NCBI GenBank assembly: GCA_037349315.1
Contig: JBAIAC010000018.1
Coordinates: forward strand, 5,828,001 to 5,892,000
From: Chelydra serpentina
Taxonomy: Eukaryota > Chordata > Testudines > Chelydridae
Length of the DNA stretch: 64,000 nucleotides
Reading direction: 5' to 3'
The position numbers and the translations under genes are program-made. This document shows positions 10,993-22,784 of this stretch, in pieces. The notes beneath the pieces were generated by a model. The model did not search any database, was not told the origin of the DNA, and worked only from the letters and a program-made list of their open reading frames with translations. Position 1 is the first letter of the stretch; each line of letters begins with the position of its first letter.

Positions 10993-11214
10993 CACTGTCA
11001 TCGATCGGTCTATCAGCCCTCACAGAGAGAGCACCGATCACTACACGTCAGACGTGTTGTTCTAGCCAGTCCTCCAACTACGCGCTGGCCAGGCTGTCAG
11101 TAGCACCGGACACCCGATTGACATAACGCACAGCAGCCTAGAACTCCTGAGCGATCCGCCATCCGCAGCCTCCCAAGCGGCTGGGATTACAGGCACGTGC
11201 CACCACACCGGGCC
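10993..11214 (-). mobile_element. 7SL RNA-like retroposon with unidentified 3' half
   Basis: On the minus strand the insert starts at 11214 with GGCCCGGTGTGGTGGCACGT. It continues with GCCTGTAATCCCAGC, GGGAGGCTG, GGATCGCT, CAGGAGTTCTAGGCTG and AATCGGGTGTCCG, which follow the order of the 5' Alu domain of 7SL RNA for about 110 nt. The remaining ~110 nt do not match 7SL. They contain a hairpin (AGCC...GGCT), an AGAACA single-stranded-looking motif, a second hairpin (GATCGGT...ACCGATC) and a terminal ACAGTG. Perfect 11-bp direct repeats (TTCCTCAAAGT) flank it at 10982-10992 and 11215-11225, which indicates target-primed retroposition. There is no poly(A) tail. Confidence 0.75.
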
Positions 11215-11225
11215 TTCCTCAAAGT

Positions 11226-11661
11226 ATCTTTTGTAATGAGAACTGCTTTTTAAAGCTTATATTTTATTTTTTTAAAGATTTATAATAATGCTTATATTTT
11301 TTCCAAAGTTGTACCTACTCTGGCCTTGACCCTGCAAAGACTTAAACATGCATACCTTCACATATTGTGAGTAGTTCTATAATTGCAAGATCAGGGCTCC
11401 TGGGCACCATAAAAAGCAATTAAATATCAAGATCCCAAAACTGAGACACTCCGCAACATGCATTCACAGGAAAATTTCTAATGAAGTTTCTTTATAATGA
11501 TTCACAAACAAAGCGGGACTTTGAATGAAAAACCCATGCTTAAAGAAGATAAGAAATGCTGACATTAAAGAATCATCATGTTTTCCATTATCCCCCCTCC
11601 CTTTTCTAATAGATTAAAAAGGTATCACGAGATAACAACTACTGATTAATAAACATTGAAA
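11226..11661. other. No gene recognised
   Basis: AT-rich DNA without a supported exon or assignable element. The last 8 bases are the left target duplication of the following hAT copy. Confidence 0.45.
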
Positions 11662-11989
11662 CATAGGCGCCGACTTCGTGGGTGCTCCGGGGCTGGAGCA
11701 CCCACGGGGAAAAATTGGTGGGTGCTCTGCACCCACCGGCAGCTCCCCGCCATCCCCGGGACCCGCGGCCAGCTCCCCGCCAACCCCGGGGCCCGCCGCC
11801 ATCTTACCTTAGCACCGGGAGACGTTGTGGGGCCCCGCCCCCGACGCTAGGCGACGTTGCGTCGGCGTCGGGGGCGGGGCCCCGCAACGTCACCTGGCGT
11901 CGGGGGCGGGGCCCGGCGTCAGGAGCGGGGCCCTGCCTCCGACGCTGGGCGTGAGCTCCCACCAGCGCCACAGAAAGTCGGCGCCTGTG
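11662..11989 (+). mobile_element. GC-rich non-autonomous hAT element, copy 2
   Basis: The ends CATAGGCGCCGACTT and AAGTCGGCGCCTGTG are inverted repeats. The flanks CATTGAAA at 11654-11661 and 11990-11997 form a perfect 8-bp duplication, the hallmark of hAT transposons. The left ~85 bp (GGGTGCTCCGGGGC..., GAGCACCCACGGGG) match copy 1 in the opposite orientation. The interior is CpG-rich, with GGGGCGGGGCCCCGC-type repeats. No transposase is encoded. Confidence 0.85.
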
Positions 11990-11997
11990 CATTGAAA

Positions 11998-12837
11998 TAT
12001 AAATGAAAAATTCTTAATGGTAAGATTGCAAGCTTCGACAGCTATATTTTTAATTATTTATAATTATGGATAGTGAATTAGTACAGAAGAAGTAACACTT
12101 AGGCCAAGTCCTTGCTGGCATAAATGTGTTTTTGCCAATTCTTCTTTTACATAGAATTGCTAATCTGCTTAAAATGATATTGCTGACAGAACAAAGGTAA
12201 CACATTGTATTGGAAGATGCAAGTAAGAGATACATAAATATGGAATGATAAATAAAAGCCCCCTTTTTCTGGGAAGACCCAGGGCAGGGTAACATCAAAT
12301 GACATGACCCAGAAACTGCAAAGCCAGCAGGAAAAATACAGAAGTTGAGTAACTGAAACTTGTGCATGTGTAATGTATGGGTTACCCAAAATTGAAAGGG
12401 CTGATGTGTTAAAAGTCAACTGGATAAAGATTAAGTAATCTGTAATGTAGAATTGTATAGCATGGGCCCAAACTGGAGAAACATCAGACCCGAAAATGAA
12501 GGACAGGATTGAAGGATCAGACTAGGGGAATCAGTAAGGGAACCGACTATCATGGAAGGTAGTAACTTGGGCCCAGTTACCAGTTCCATCTTGTCTATTA
12601 TTATTTGTCTGCCATAAATGTATGCCCAGATACTACAGGTATAATAATTTTGTCTGAAATTGTATTAAAGACAAAAATTGATTAACCCTAAATGGGGGTG
12701 GACTTGTGACTCAGTTTCCCAACTTTCACCCCCAACAGAGCCTAACAGCTTTAACATATACAAATTTGCACTCCAAACTAGTACCACTCTAAACAAGATC
12801 CCTTTTATCTAGCGGGCAAAGAATATGGATGACAATA
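11998..12837. other. No gene recognised
   Basis: Two overlapping minus-strand frames (12050-12419) have no family resemblance or splice context. I consider them chance frames. Confidence 0.4.
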
Positions 12838-12845
12838 GTCTATAG

Positions 12846-13226
12846 AGGAGGTTCTCAAACTGTGGTCTGCAGACCACCAGTGGTCCGTGAGCTCCATTCA
12901 GGTGGTCCATGGATAGATTCCTCTAAGGTGTGGCCTGGGCGGCCACACACGAGAGAATGAAGGGCCACCCACCTAATTAGGGCACATCCATTGCATTTGA
13001 AAGGTAAGACTACTGATATTAAAATACGAGTTGCGTGCTTTTATTTGTAGAACCAAAAAAACGTTAATTATTATTAAGGGTTTTTTTTATATAGCACTTT
13101 TATCCAAAGCGCTTTACAATAGTAAGCTAACAGTACAAACAACATTTGAAAAGATCTTTAAGTGATTCGCCGAGACGCTCAGCAATTTTCAAGTGGTCCA
13201 CAGAAAAAAGAGTTTGAGAACCACTG
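12846..13226. mobile_element. Charlie-like non-autonomous hAT element
   Basis: The termini GGTTCTCAAACTGTGGTC and GTTTGAGAACC are inverted repeats of the hAT-Charlie type. The flanks GTCTATAG (12838-12845) and GTTTATAG (13227-13234) form an 8-bp duplication with one mismatch. The paired CCACCAGTGGTCC and CAAGTGGTCCAC inner segments support the call. The 381-bp body has no frame of note. It is old. Confidence 0.8.
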
Positions 13227-13234
13227 GTTTATAG

Positions 13235-13864
13235 GAATCAACAACACATACACTCCCTGCCAGTTTAAAGAAACAAAACCAACAAATCCTACAGTAGAAG
13301 CAGACTGATTTTGTTGATATTGTGATCAAGCAGAACCATTATATTTATTTTCACAAATATACCGTGCTAATCTGCAGTTCATTTCAATATTCAAGCAGTA
13401 TTTTTTAATTAAAGAAAATACATTGCACCTAATTCTATTCCACCAGTGAAAATCCAGAGAAATTCCAACAATTACAGCAAAGTAACAAAGACCATATTTT
13501 ATTCTAATGGGAGTGTTGCCTGAGCAAGTACTAACTACCATAAATAAAAGATCAATATAAGTTTTAGGATCTGAGCTACTGACACACGGCAATAATCTAT
13601 GTTTTAGAAACTTCAGACTATTTCCGAGTACGTAATATTACAAGCCAACAAGCAAATAGAAGAAATAATTAGTTTTCACACGACAGTGACTTTTATATCA
13701 AAGGTATTGCTTGTAGTCTCTGAAATGGTGGACAAAGCTACCTTCATGTGATATGTTCAATTAATTTTAAAGATAAATTCTATTTGTTACCTAAAGTAAT
13801 TTTCTGTTGGAATGTGCCTAGAAACACAATGATGTTTTGGGGATGATTCAAATATTTTCCCTAT
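13235..13864. other. No gene recognised
   Basis: AT-rich. The 88-codon minus frame at 13326-13592 has no recognisable domain and no convincing splice sites. Confidence 0.4.
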
Positions 13865-13872
13865 GAAAGAGA

Positions 13873-14098
13873 CAGGGCTGGCTCTGGCTTTTTTGCCACC
13901 CGAGGCAGAAAAAAAAAAAAAGGCAGCCGGAGCGCTGCCGCCGATGCAAAAAAAACCAAAAAAACCCAAACAAGCTGCCGCCGAATTGCCGCCGCCATGG
14001 AAACGCTCGTGACGCCCTAACGGCACACAGGGTGCCACCCCTTGCAGATGGCAGTCCCAAGCACCTGCTTGGAATGCTGGTGCCTGGAGCCGGCCCTG
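13873..14098. mobile_element. 226-bp non-autonomous hAT element
   Basis: The termini CAGGGCTGGCTC and GAGCCGGCCCTG are inverted. The flanks are a perfect 8-bp duplication, GAAAGAGA, at 13865-13872 and 14099-14106. The interior has A runs and GCCGCCG repeats, which explain the overlapping minus-strand frames seen here. With intact ends and duplication it is probably among the younger DNA elements in the window. Confidence 0.9.
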
Positions 14099-14106
14099 GA
14101 AAGAGA

Positions 14107-15076
14107 TGCTTTTTAGTGGAATCCACTGTTCCATGTTATAATTGTTGATTATTTATTAAGCATCTGCAATATACTCGGCCCTGTACAAAACATATCTACC
14201 AAATTGCATAATAATTCAGGCAATGACTGAGGCCTAATACTAAGCCTTGCTAACTCTTAACTCAATATTTTTTCATATTTCTCTCTCTAAATTTTATTAA
14301 CAGAAAATAAACACAAATGGCCAAGTTCTACCCTCATTTACAATGGAGTAAACCTGCAGTAGATCCATTGTAAGTGTAAGTAATTTTTCTGCATTTCATT
14401 TTAAGTGAGGCTCCCTCATAAAACCATTTACAAAGCTGTGAAGGAAAACGTGTTATAATAAAAGAAGATTGCTTTATAATGTGATGCACATCATTTGATA
14501 ATTTTTTGATTAAATAAATTCACATATATTTTTATATTAGATTACAAGAATTTTAATGGAATACAGATGAATGGTCACTATGACACAATTTTCCTACTTT
14601 AATTGTGCTTAATGAGCTTTTTTAAAAAAATTAGCTAAAATCTAGATTATAAATATTGTGGATCTGGACATTGCCTCAGGTTTCAGTACAGCAAAACAAT
14701 AATTTAAATGACTGTATAAACAAAGATGCTAAATTAAAAATAGTTCTGATATTTAGTGCAATAAACACAGAGCTGCAGATGTTCTCTCTTGTGACAAAAG
14801 ATTCATCTTCTGAACAGAAATGCAACACAAAAATTTATTTCCCACATCTCCTGGGGGAACATACAAAAACCTACACCTCAAAGTCACCTTCTGAAATGAT
14901 TCTTTTTGAATTACCTTTCTCCAAGAAACAGTATCATTTCATGTTTAAAATGTTTTACTTCACAAAAGAATTGAACACTAGTGTATAATGTGGACCTAAA
15001 GAACCTTTTATATCTATAGTAATAGATTCCCTCTGGCAACCAAAAGGGGAAATTACTTTGCATCAAGCAAACTGTG

Positions 15077-15081
<5 letters not shown>
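14107..15081. other. No gene recognised
   Basis: The 110-codon plus frame at 14656-14988 has low-complexity composition and no recognised motif or splice context. I would not call it an exon. A weak foldback similar to the hairpin repeats lies near 14318-14385. Confidence 0.4.

Positions 15082-15127
<46 letters not shown>
15082..15127. repeat. (TA)n microsatellite
   Basis: An uninterrupted alternating TA run of about 46 bases, likely polymorphic in length. Confidence 0.95.
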
Positions 15128-15129
<2 letters not shown>

Positions 15130-15146
15130 GAACCAAATCAATGGTA

Positions 15147-16338
15147 TTACATATGTGATGTTTCACTCCATATTATTTATGAAATATGCTTATGATATGA
15201 ACATGACATAACAGATGTACAAGATGGGTCTTTATGCAAGATGGGTCTTGTAAGGTATCATTGGAAAGATTATAATTGACTGAATGTAATTATCCAATTT
15301 GTATGCCTTATCATTTCTGTATCAGAAGTTAGGAATATTGACTATGTATCTGTATTTCAACTATGCTACTTTGGGTGACGCCCACTGCTAACACTTCAGG
15401 TACAACAATGGAAAATCCAGACAAGGCGGATGGCCCATCAGCAAGGACAATGGACTGTGAAAAGGCTTGGCCTTCCTGTGGATGCTCCATACTGCCACCG
15501 ACTCATGGACGCTGATACGACAGAATCAGGTGTTCTTGTCACCTGATACTAAATATTACTTGGGACTTCTTGTAACTTTCCACTGGAACGGAAGGGGGGG
15601 GGGTCAGTTTTGGAAAACAAAGGATTCTCGCCTTGTGTAAATCCAATTTAAGGGTGGGGAGGAAGGCAAACAGGACTCCTCCTCACTGTGGCCTCTCTGC
15701 CCAAGAAGAAAGACTGCTAAAGTCACCTGAAGGGAAGGCAAGGGGGGAGTCCAGACTGAGCCAGGGGTCCAGTGTGAAAAGGAATATAACTGGAACTATG
15801 AACCACAGAAACTTTGCAACCGGCCTAAAATAACATTTAGGGAGAGAATTTACATTTTGTAACCTGTTTCTTAAGTATATTGAGCTTAGCTTGCGTATTT
15901 TGCTTTATTTGGTCAGTAATCTGCTTTGTTCTGTTATCTCTTAACATTCACCTTTTGCAGTTAATAAACGTATTGCTTGTTTATAATATAACCCAGTTTA
16001 TAGTCTAACTGGTACATAGTCTAACTGGGGGGGCACGAAGTTGTGCATATCTCCCTCCACATTGAGGGAGGGGGCAAATTTCATAAACCCTTTGGGTTTG
16101 TACCTCTTAAAGGGAGAGAGGCCCTAAGGCTGAATCTTTCCAGAGTGGATCTCTGCCTCTCTGTGCAGCTGGGTGTGGCCCTGCCTGTGTGCTTGGCTGG
16201 AAGAGGCTAGTGAGCCTAACCCAGCAAGGTCAACTAAAGGGGGCCCAGGCTGGCAGAATAGGCTGATTGAGCAGGGGGAAGTTCAGTTAAACCCCAGAAC
16301 ATGAGCTGACACTCCAAAGGGCCCAATCCCGTCACCAC
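15147..16338 (+). mobile_element. Long solo LTR (~1.19 kb)
   Basis: The TGTGATGTTTCAC start (at 15154) and CCCGTCACCACA end resemble the ends of the minus-strand LTR at 22785-23999. The early TTATGAAATATGCTTATGA segment matches that LTR as well. An AATAAACG polyadenylation-like signal at about 15963 gives plus orientation. ATGGTA flanks the given span (15141-15146 and 16339-16344), but the left boundary would then lie 7 bp outside the TG start, so the exact ends are uncertain. No internal genes are present. Confidence 0.65.
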
Positions 16339-16344
16339 ATGGTA

Positions 16345-17062
16345 CATACATTTTACTACACAAAACATGCAAACAATGAATATTCAGTTGGAAACAGCTC
16401 ATTATGTGCCATTACTATGGCAGTTTTATCCACATTAGTTCATATATACTCTCTGCATAAGTAATAGTGACTGTTAGTTCTTCAATAGATGCCTAAAAGC
16501 CTTTGCTATGAATTAATTTTAACTACATTTGGAAATTTGTTTTAAAATGTAAAATTTTCAAAATAAATCAATAAAAGTTAATATATTGTGAGTATTTCTA
16601 GTGTCACACAACTGTCAGCTCTCTTCTGTAGAGACCAGAGAGGAGACACGGTAGTATTTAATGCAAGCATGTGTCCAGCCTCTCTTTTGCTAAAATACTT
16701 ACACAGTAGTATAATTTGTATGGAAATGCTCAAGTTATCAGTATGAATTTGAGTAATCACATCACCCATGTAAAGACATGTGTTCAAGGCCACCAATAAG
16801 AGGGGAAGGCAGTAGCAATAAAATTTTCTGGGTTCCAGCCTATGCTCAGGGGGATGCGGAGGTAGTGACACTATCTTGTACCCTAACAGGAGGTCAGACT
16901 TCTGGCCTTGGAATCTGTGAATCTATAAGCAAATGTTACACAGTAAAATTTGAGGGAGGTGGCCCACAATAAGAACCTGCCCTGGAGCCCATCTTTCTAT
17001 TCCTCTGTCACTGACCACACTTTTTAGATCCTAGTTTTGCCTCATCTCAGCTGTCCACAATC
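16345..17062. other. No gene recognised
   Basis: I see no supported exon or repeat. Several short frames overlap on both strands without motifs. Confidence 0.4.
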
Positions 17063-17435
17063 ACTACTGCTACTCCTCGGGGATTCTGCACCACTGAGCA
17101 TGCGCAGAATTGCTGTCCCCCCACAGATTTCTTTACTTCCCTGCAGAAAAATAACTTTCCAACAGGGAAGCAAAGGGAAGCCACATGAGCGGTCATGTGA
17201 CCCTACCCAAGCAGTATGTTTCAGGTGCCCAGGGCAGCCAGCAGAGAGAGAAATCACTGTGGGGGCATGGGGCAGGACTAGAGAAGACCCGGCTGGTGGC
17301 TCCTACCCTGCGCCGGGCTCAGCTGCTAGTCCCGTCTGGGCTGGAGTGGACAGAACTTCCTCTTCCAATGAATGGCATCTGGGGCTGTGTCAGACCCATC
17401 CGCAAATTCCTCCCCTGGCTGTAGTACATTCTGCA

Positions 17436-17456
17436 AACACACACACACACACACGC
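17436..17456. repeat. (CA)n microsatellite
   Basis: A short ACACAC run inside the hAT-like element. Confidence 0.85.
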
Positions 17457-17519
17457 TTCCTGCACCCATTGCTCCTCACCTGCAGAGGGAAGGATCCATT
17501 TACAGGGAGCTGCTCTCTC

Positions 17520-18020
17520 ATCTGCCCAACCCCCGTGCATCCAGACCCTCTCATGTCCAGACCCTCTGGTCAAGCCTCACCCTCCTGCACTCAGAACCCC
17601 CGTGATGAGCCCCACTCCCCCTGCACCTGGATCAACCTGACGAGCCACCCTCACCCAGATCCCCCCCACTGAGCCCGAACCAGCTGCACCTGGATCCCCA
17701 CCCCACTGAGCCCCATTCCCCCAGCATCTGAACCCCTTAATTGAGCTCCCCACGCCCAGACCCCCTTGCCAAGCTCTATCCACCCCACACCCAGACCTCC
17801 CCTTGCTGAGTCCCAAACATCTTCACCTGAATCCCACAATGGAGCCCCATTATTGTTGCACCCAGAACCCCCCAACAAGCCCCTGTGCGTCCAGATCCCA
17901 CCCGCATGCAGATCCCCCACTGAGCCATCCTCACCCAGATTGCCCCACACAGAACCCTCTGAACCCACCCCTGGGTCCCCCCACACTAAGCCCCTCCACA
18001 CCTGGATCCTCCCTGCCTAC
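17520..18020. repeat. Degenerate C-rich minisatellite
   Basis: Variants of a roughly 30-40-bp unit are strung together: ...CACTGAGCCCCATTCCC, TGCACCTGGATCC and CACCCAGATCC. Divergence between units is high. It fills the centre of the hAT-like element and creates stop-poor frames on both strands. Confidence 0.7.
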
Positions 18021-18271
18021 ACCTGGTGCACGTGGCACAGAGGGGCAGGGCCCTGGGGTATTTCTGGGGCAGGCTCAGTCTTTGTGCTGTGTCAGGGTTG
18101 GGTGCAGCCCCACTGCTGAGTCCATGTTCTGGGGGCGGGGCGGGAATTGAGGGGTGATCTACCACCTCTGCGCAGCCAGTGCCCTCCCCAATGCCATACT
18201 GGAGAATTTTAAAATATTGTGCACAGAATTTTTAATGTTTTGGTGCAGAATGCCCTCAGGAGTACTACTGC

Positions 18272-21200
18272 TTCTAAGGACACCACCACCACTGCCTCTT
18301 TCAGCCTACTAGGTGGTCTGATTCTATTGCTTGTCCCAGACTCTACAGATCTTGGCTGAAGCTCTGTAAATTATTTATCTGACTACAGCTGAAAAGGAGT
18401 TATGGTTAAAAGGGACTGTGACAAATAAGTTAAACACAGAAGTGGTGACTGGAAGGGTTTTCAAGGGTTAAGAGAGTGACTCAGCACATCACTTTCCAGT
18501 GATTAGGAGGGGAGGGATCCCCCTCAATATTATTTATCAATCTGGAATGAGAGAGGACTCTCTTTTCCTGCAGCATTCTCCAGTAAACAAAAAGAGCTCT
18601 CCCAGAATCCTAGATAAATTCAAAAAAACCAAAATCAGGAAACCTCATCCAACTGACAGCACACTTCCTTCATCTCTGCTTTACTCCAACCTATGGAGTT
18701 AGAATAACCTCCCATTCTTGACCCTCTTTTTCCTCTCCCTCTTCCTGCTCTGATTCCTTAATCCTGTTAAGAAGTCACTAGAGGAAAATAAAGAACTGGA
18801 TTCAAAGGGCAGAGAGCTGAACTTCATGCATCTGGGACTTAGGAAAAAGAAAGGTGATAGTGAGGGGAGTCTTTCATTATTCTTTGCATCTATTTCCCTG
18901 GTAGATGGCTCTATAATGCTTGTAGTCTGGAATGTTCCTCAGGATGATAGAAAGGGGGATTAATCACACACAGTCTTACATACAATGTTTTCTGATATCT
19001 ATTTACAAAGACTATCAAGTTGATAAAATGTTGCCAATCTTAATCATGTCCCTTTAAGTTCAACATAGGGGGAAAGAATCACATGACATTCTTTTACTGT
19101 ACCACATATTGTACTACATTAAACCTACTTTCCCCTGGTCCTCCTCATTTATATGCTTCAGGAATATGCAATTACAAATGAGAAGAAAGCCAACAAAAAG
19201 AGCACTCATTTAATGCACATTTTCACACACCTTCCCTCTAGTGATTCCAGCATTGTTCTTACATCTCACTGCTACCACAGACTACTTTTTGAAGTTCCAT
19301 TTCTTTGTAATGTATCAATTTAATTTTTGATCAGCGTGCTTTGAAAGCAAATACTACAGGCCAGGAGTAACCTTTACAAGCAGCTTCACAGACACCCTGT
19401 AACCTAAAGTTTTATATATTATGCTACACAGAATAAAATACTAGAGCTGGTCAAAGTGTACTCAATTAACTTTCACATTTTTCATCTAAAATATATTCAA
19501 TGAATACTACTTCAGTTCTACTTCTGATCAATTATTATACAAGACTACATCAAGACTACCCTAAAAACAGCAGATAAATAAAAAATGCACCTTATCCCTG
19601 TCGAAAGTTTGTCCAGATAGAACTATTAAAAATCTCAGCAAACTGAAAAGGTAACAATATCCAAACAGAAAAGAACTGCTCTACAGTCGCTTAGAAACAG
19701 CACTATCTATGTATGACAGAGATTCAAGCGAAAGTCTATAAACATGCTGTGGTTTCTCATCAGTTCTCATCATTTCTGGATCCTAGTAAACCAAATCCAA
19801 GCAAGTGTTTACTTTGGAGTTGTCATGACAATTTTTTTAGTTATCATCTGCTCTTTCTTCCTTCTCTAATTGCTGTGAGAGCTCTAGTATAACCTCTCTT
19901 TCTAGAAAGAAAATGGTGGCTTCTGAACATGACAGGATGCTTTTTCCCCTTATTGTCAACCTGACTGAACAGCACTGTAAGCCAAAGTTCAACACACTAG
20001 TGTTTATCATGTTATCTGTTGCGATCTGCATTTACAAACGCTGTTGAACAGCCAAACTCACTTTTCAGAATCAGATAGATTTGGTAGAGTGGAGCAATTA
20101 CAAATTGCTTCCATCTTGGTCTAATTATTCCATTCTCCCTTGTATGCCCTAAGTTTGCAGCCTAATGTGTTTCTAACTTGCATTTTTCAGCTTTCACAGT
20201 CAGGTCTTCATGTAGATCATTTCCTTTATGAATCATAAGTGGTTGCCCCAGTTTGGCTTTCCAAGCTCTGGGAGTAAGGCAGCCCCATAATCTCAGGTCT
20301 GGTTTCCTCAGGTTTAACAGCAGTTAAAGCCAAAGTGAATTCATTCAGTCCCTCCAGCACTTTGCTTACCATTCCCTGAAAAGTTGTAACTACATCGAGT
20401 GTGCAAAAGGATAGTTTAGGGACCTCAAACAAACTAGAGGGGTACTGAAGACTGACACCATCAAAGATATTTGTTCACAACCTTTCTTCAAATCAATCAT
20501 AGAAACAAACTAAGCTGTCCAATTAATTAACTGGTCTGTGTTCAACCTGGAGTATTTATAGAAACATGTGGGACAAGTCCTTTAAGGTATAAAAAATATT
20601 TTTAAAATCCATAACTTTCTGAAAACCTGTTTACACATATCCATTTCATGTTATCTATTTCCCTCTTAGTCACCTGATCTTTGGAGTTGGCAAGAGAATA
20701 GGTCACTCTCTCCAGTGGGATCTATGTCCATCCCATTCTTGGCCAAACATACAGGTTCTCTGTGAATCAGTGCATGTGTGCAGCTGGGGGTACTATGATA
20801 CTGAGACATGCTACAGAAAGAGAAGTTTTTGAGGTTTCTGGACTCTGAGTGACAGGTACTAGAAAGCATTTCTTAGCCAGGAGAGGAAGGTATGGTGATG
20901 TGTCTGGGATCAGACTGAAGCAAATATCAGAGGTGTGTGTGGGTTTGAGAGTGGGGAAAGGTATAAAATCATACTGGGAATACTGTACTTCAGAGATGCA
21001 GAAGAAAGGAGAGATGCAATGCCAGCTGGTTGTCTGGAGAAGGATAGAGTAGTATCAATTTTTAACGGCATCCCTCTTTTCTTGTGTGTGAGTCTGATGA
21101 TGACAGGCATCCTAGTATTTTAATTGCTTTTCTGACTGTAGTTTCACATTGATTAAAACATTTTTCCCTACAACAGACATGGCCTATGGGAGGGAACAGA

Positions 21201-22784
21201 AAACACAAAAGGAGTTTCAGTATATTCAATAGTTTCATGACAGAGTACCATCTAATGAGCCCCACACTCAGTCAAGGTCTCTCCTAGTGCAGAAATCCAG
21301 AAGCATACCATGAAACTAACATTTGGGAAGGCCTAATATCTTCCAAAGTCCCTGATCAGCACCATCTCTGGATTCTAAACAACTCAACAAAATAGGAAGG
21401 CTCATTTGTCAGTTGTATTAGTTAACATTTCTCCCCATTATCAGTGCAGGTACAAAGACCACTGGAGAGTCATATCTTCCCTAGCAATGCTGTTGCTTAC
21501 AAGTACTGTAAGTAATGTTTCATGATTAACTCAGGAAACAGACAAGTTACATACATTTTCTTACAATTTTTGCCTCTTTAGTAATGTATTTTTGTAAAAA
21601 AAAAAAAAAAAAAAAAAAACTTCCTATAGCCTTTTTATTTCCTTTATCAGCTTGAAAAAGTAGTAATTGCCTGACTACATTTTCTAGCATTTTTTCACCT
21701 TCTTCTCCAGTTTCTTTACATTTTGAAAATATACTTCTTTTCAGGATATGACCTTCACCTTTTTTTCAATACAAAGGCAAAGCAGTCATCAACCTCATTT
21801 ATGACTAACTTTGTACCCATGTTTCTAAAAGGCCCCAGTGATACCTTGACCAAGCTTCTTGCTTCTGTTGTATACAGTAGATGACCTACAAATATACTAA
21901 CTAGTCAAACAAGCTTTAGAATTATGTACTGAATGCCCCAAGTAAACAATATAAGAAGGAAATGAAGTACATTTGTAATTCAGAACTACTTTACCCCTTT
22001 TGCAAGTATGTTGACATCCAGATTTGTCATAGCCCTGTTGCTCCTGGTTGGCATGAGGGCCCACCATTCATTCTGCTGGTGACATCAAACCCAACTCTGA
22101 TTGAATTCTCCTAGAGGCTTAAGAGTTTGCCTGTAAGCTCCTATATTTTCTCCAGTTGCTTTGACCCTCCCTTCCTCATCTTAGACCCCACCCAACCCCC
22201 GACCAAAAAAGGAAAATGGGCTAGCTACTTTAATTTTACCCTGATTATTGACGCATACTAAATGTAATTTTAAAGCTGTTGGAACTTACTTTCACTATGT
22301 TATAATATATAGAGAAACTGCCAGGACTGCTATGGCTGAATATCTAAAACTACACAACAAATTATTTTTGCCAAGCCAAATACAGCAATTACTAGCACTA
22401 CCTATTAAGGGAAAAAGCAGAACTACAAATCATTACTGTTAATCCACAAACCAAATAATGGTATTACGATAGAAAGTAGCAACTTTTTCTACTGTTTACT
22501 TTGACCCTTTGCATTTAAAAAAGGTTAGCAGATTGAAACTTAGAGACTGAAAATCCTCTATATATCCATAAAATAAATATATCATGGATAATGTCAGTGC
22601 AAGCTCTCTCATATTGACCCATCATAGTGCCTCAAACAGGTTCATTAATTCTCTGTCTCCAAGCAATCCCTGGTCTCTCTGTTGAGACTACCACTAAAGG
22701 TGCTGTTTATTGACAATTCTGGTGATGGTTTTGTGATGTGGATTCCTGCTCACTGGGAAATGCCTGGCCTCAGACAGTCAGTTC
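18272..22784. other. Unassigned intronic or intergenic DNA
   Basis: I found no supported exon, RNA gene or assignable transposon in this 4.5-kb stretch. An A run of about 24 bases at 21596-21619 stands out, but no SINE body is recognisable upstream of it. Short frames at 19837, 20226, 20666 and 20849-21265 lack motifs and splice context. Confidence 0.45.
21596..21619. repeat. Poly(A) run
   Basis: Uninterrupted A tract. It could be a retroposon tail, but the preceding sequence is not recognisable as a retroposon. Confidence 0.9.

Larger units (their letters stand above)
17071..18263. mobile_element. hAT-like element with internal minisatellite
   Basis: The left end ACTCCTCGGGGATTCTGCAC and right end GTGCAGAATGCCCTCAGGAGT are inverted repeats. 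ACTACTGC flanks it at 17063-17070 and 18264-18271, a perfect 8-bp duplication; a shared T makes 9 bp also possible. The subterminal AAAATATTGTGCACAGAATT segment near the right end is typical of this reptile repeat family as I know it. Most of the interior is CCC-rich tandem-like DNA. The long plus and minus frames here are products of that composition, not genes. Confidence 0.85.

Noticed and set aside
10993..11214. Human or other primate Alu contamination
   Set aside because: The 3' half is not Alu or 7SL, the insert has its own target duplication in reptile-like DNA, and it differs from Alu at many positions.
13787..14134. 115-codon minus frame with a proline and glycine pattern
   Set aside because: It is the body of the 226-bp hAT element plus flanks.
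14656..14988. 110-codon plus frame as a possible exon
   Set aside because: No convincing splice sites, no family resemblance, and composition matches the surrounding AT-rich DNA.
17037..18150. Proline-rich frames up to 211 codons
   Set aside because: They arise from the C-rich minisatellite inside the hAT-like element and occur in several frames and both strands.
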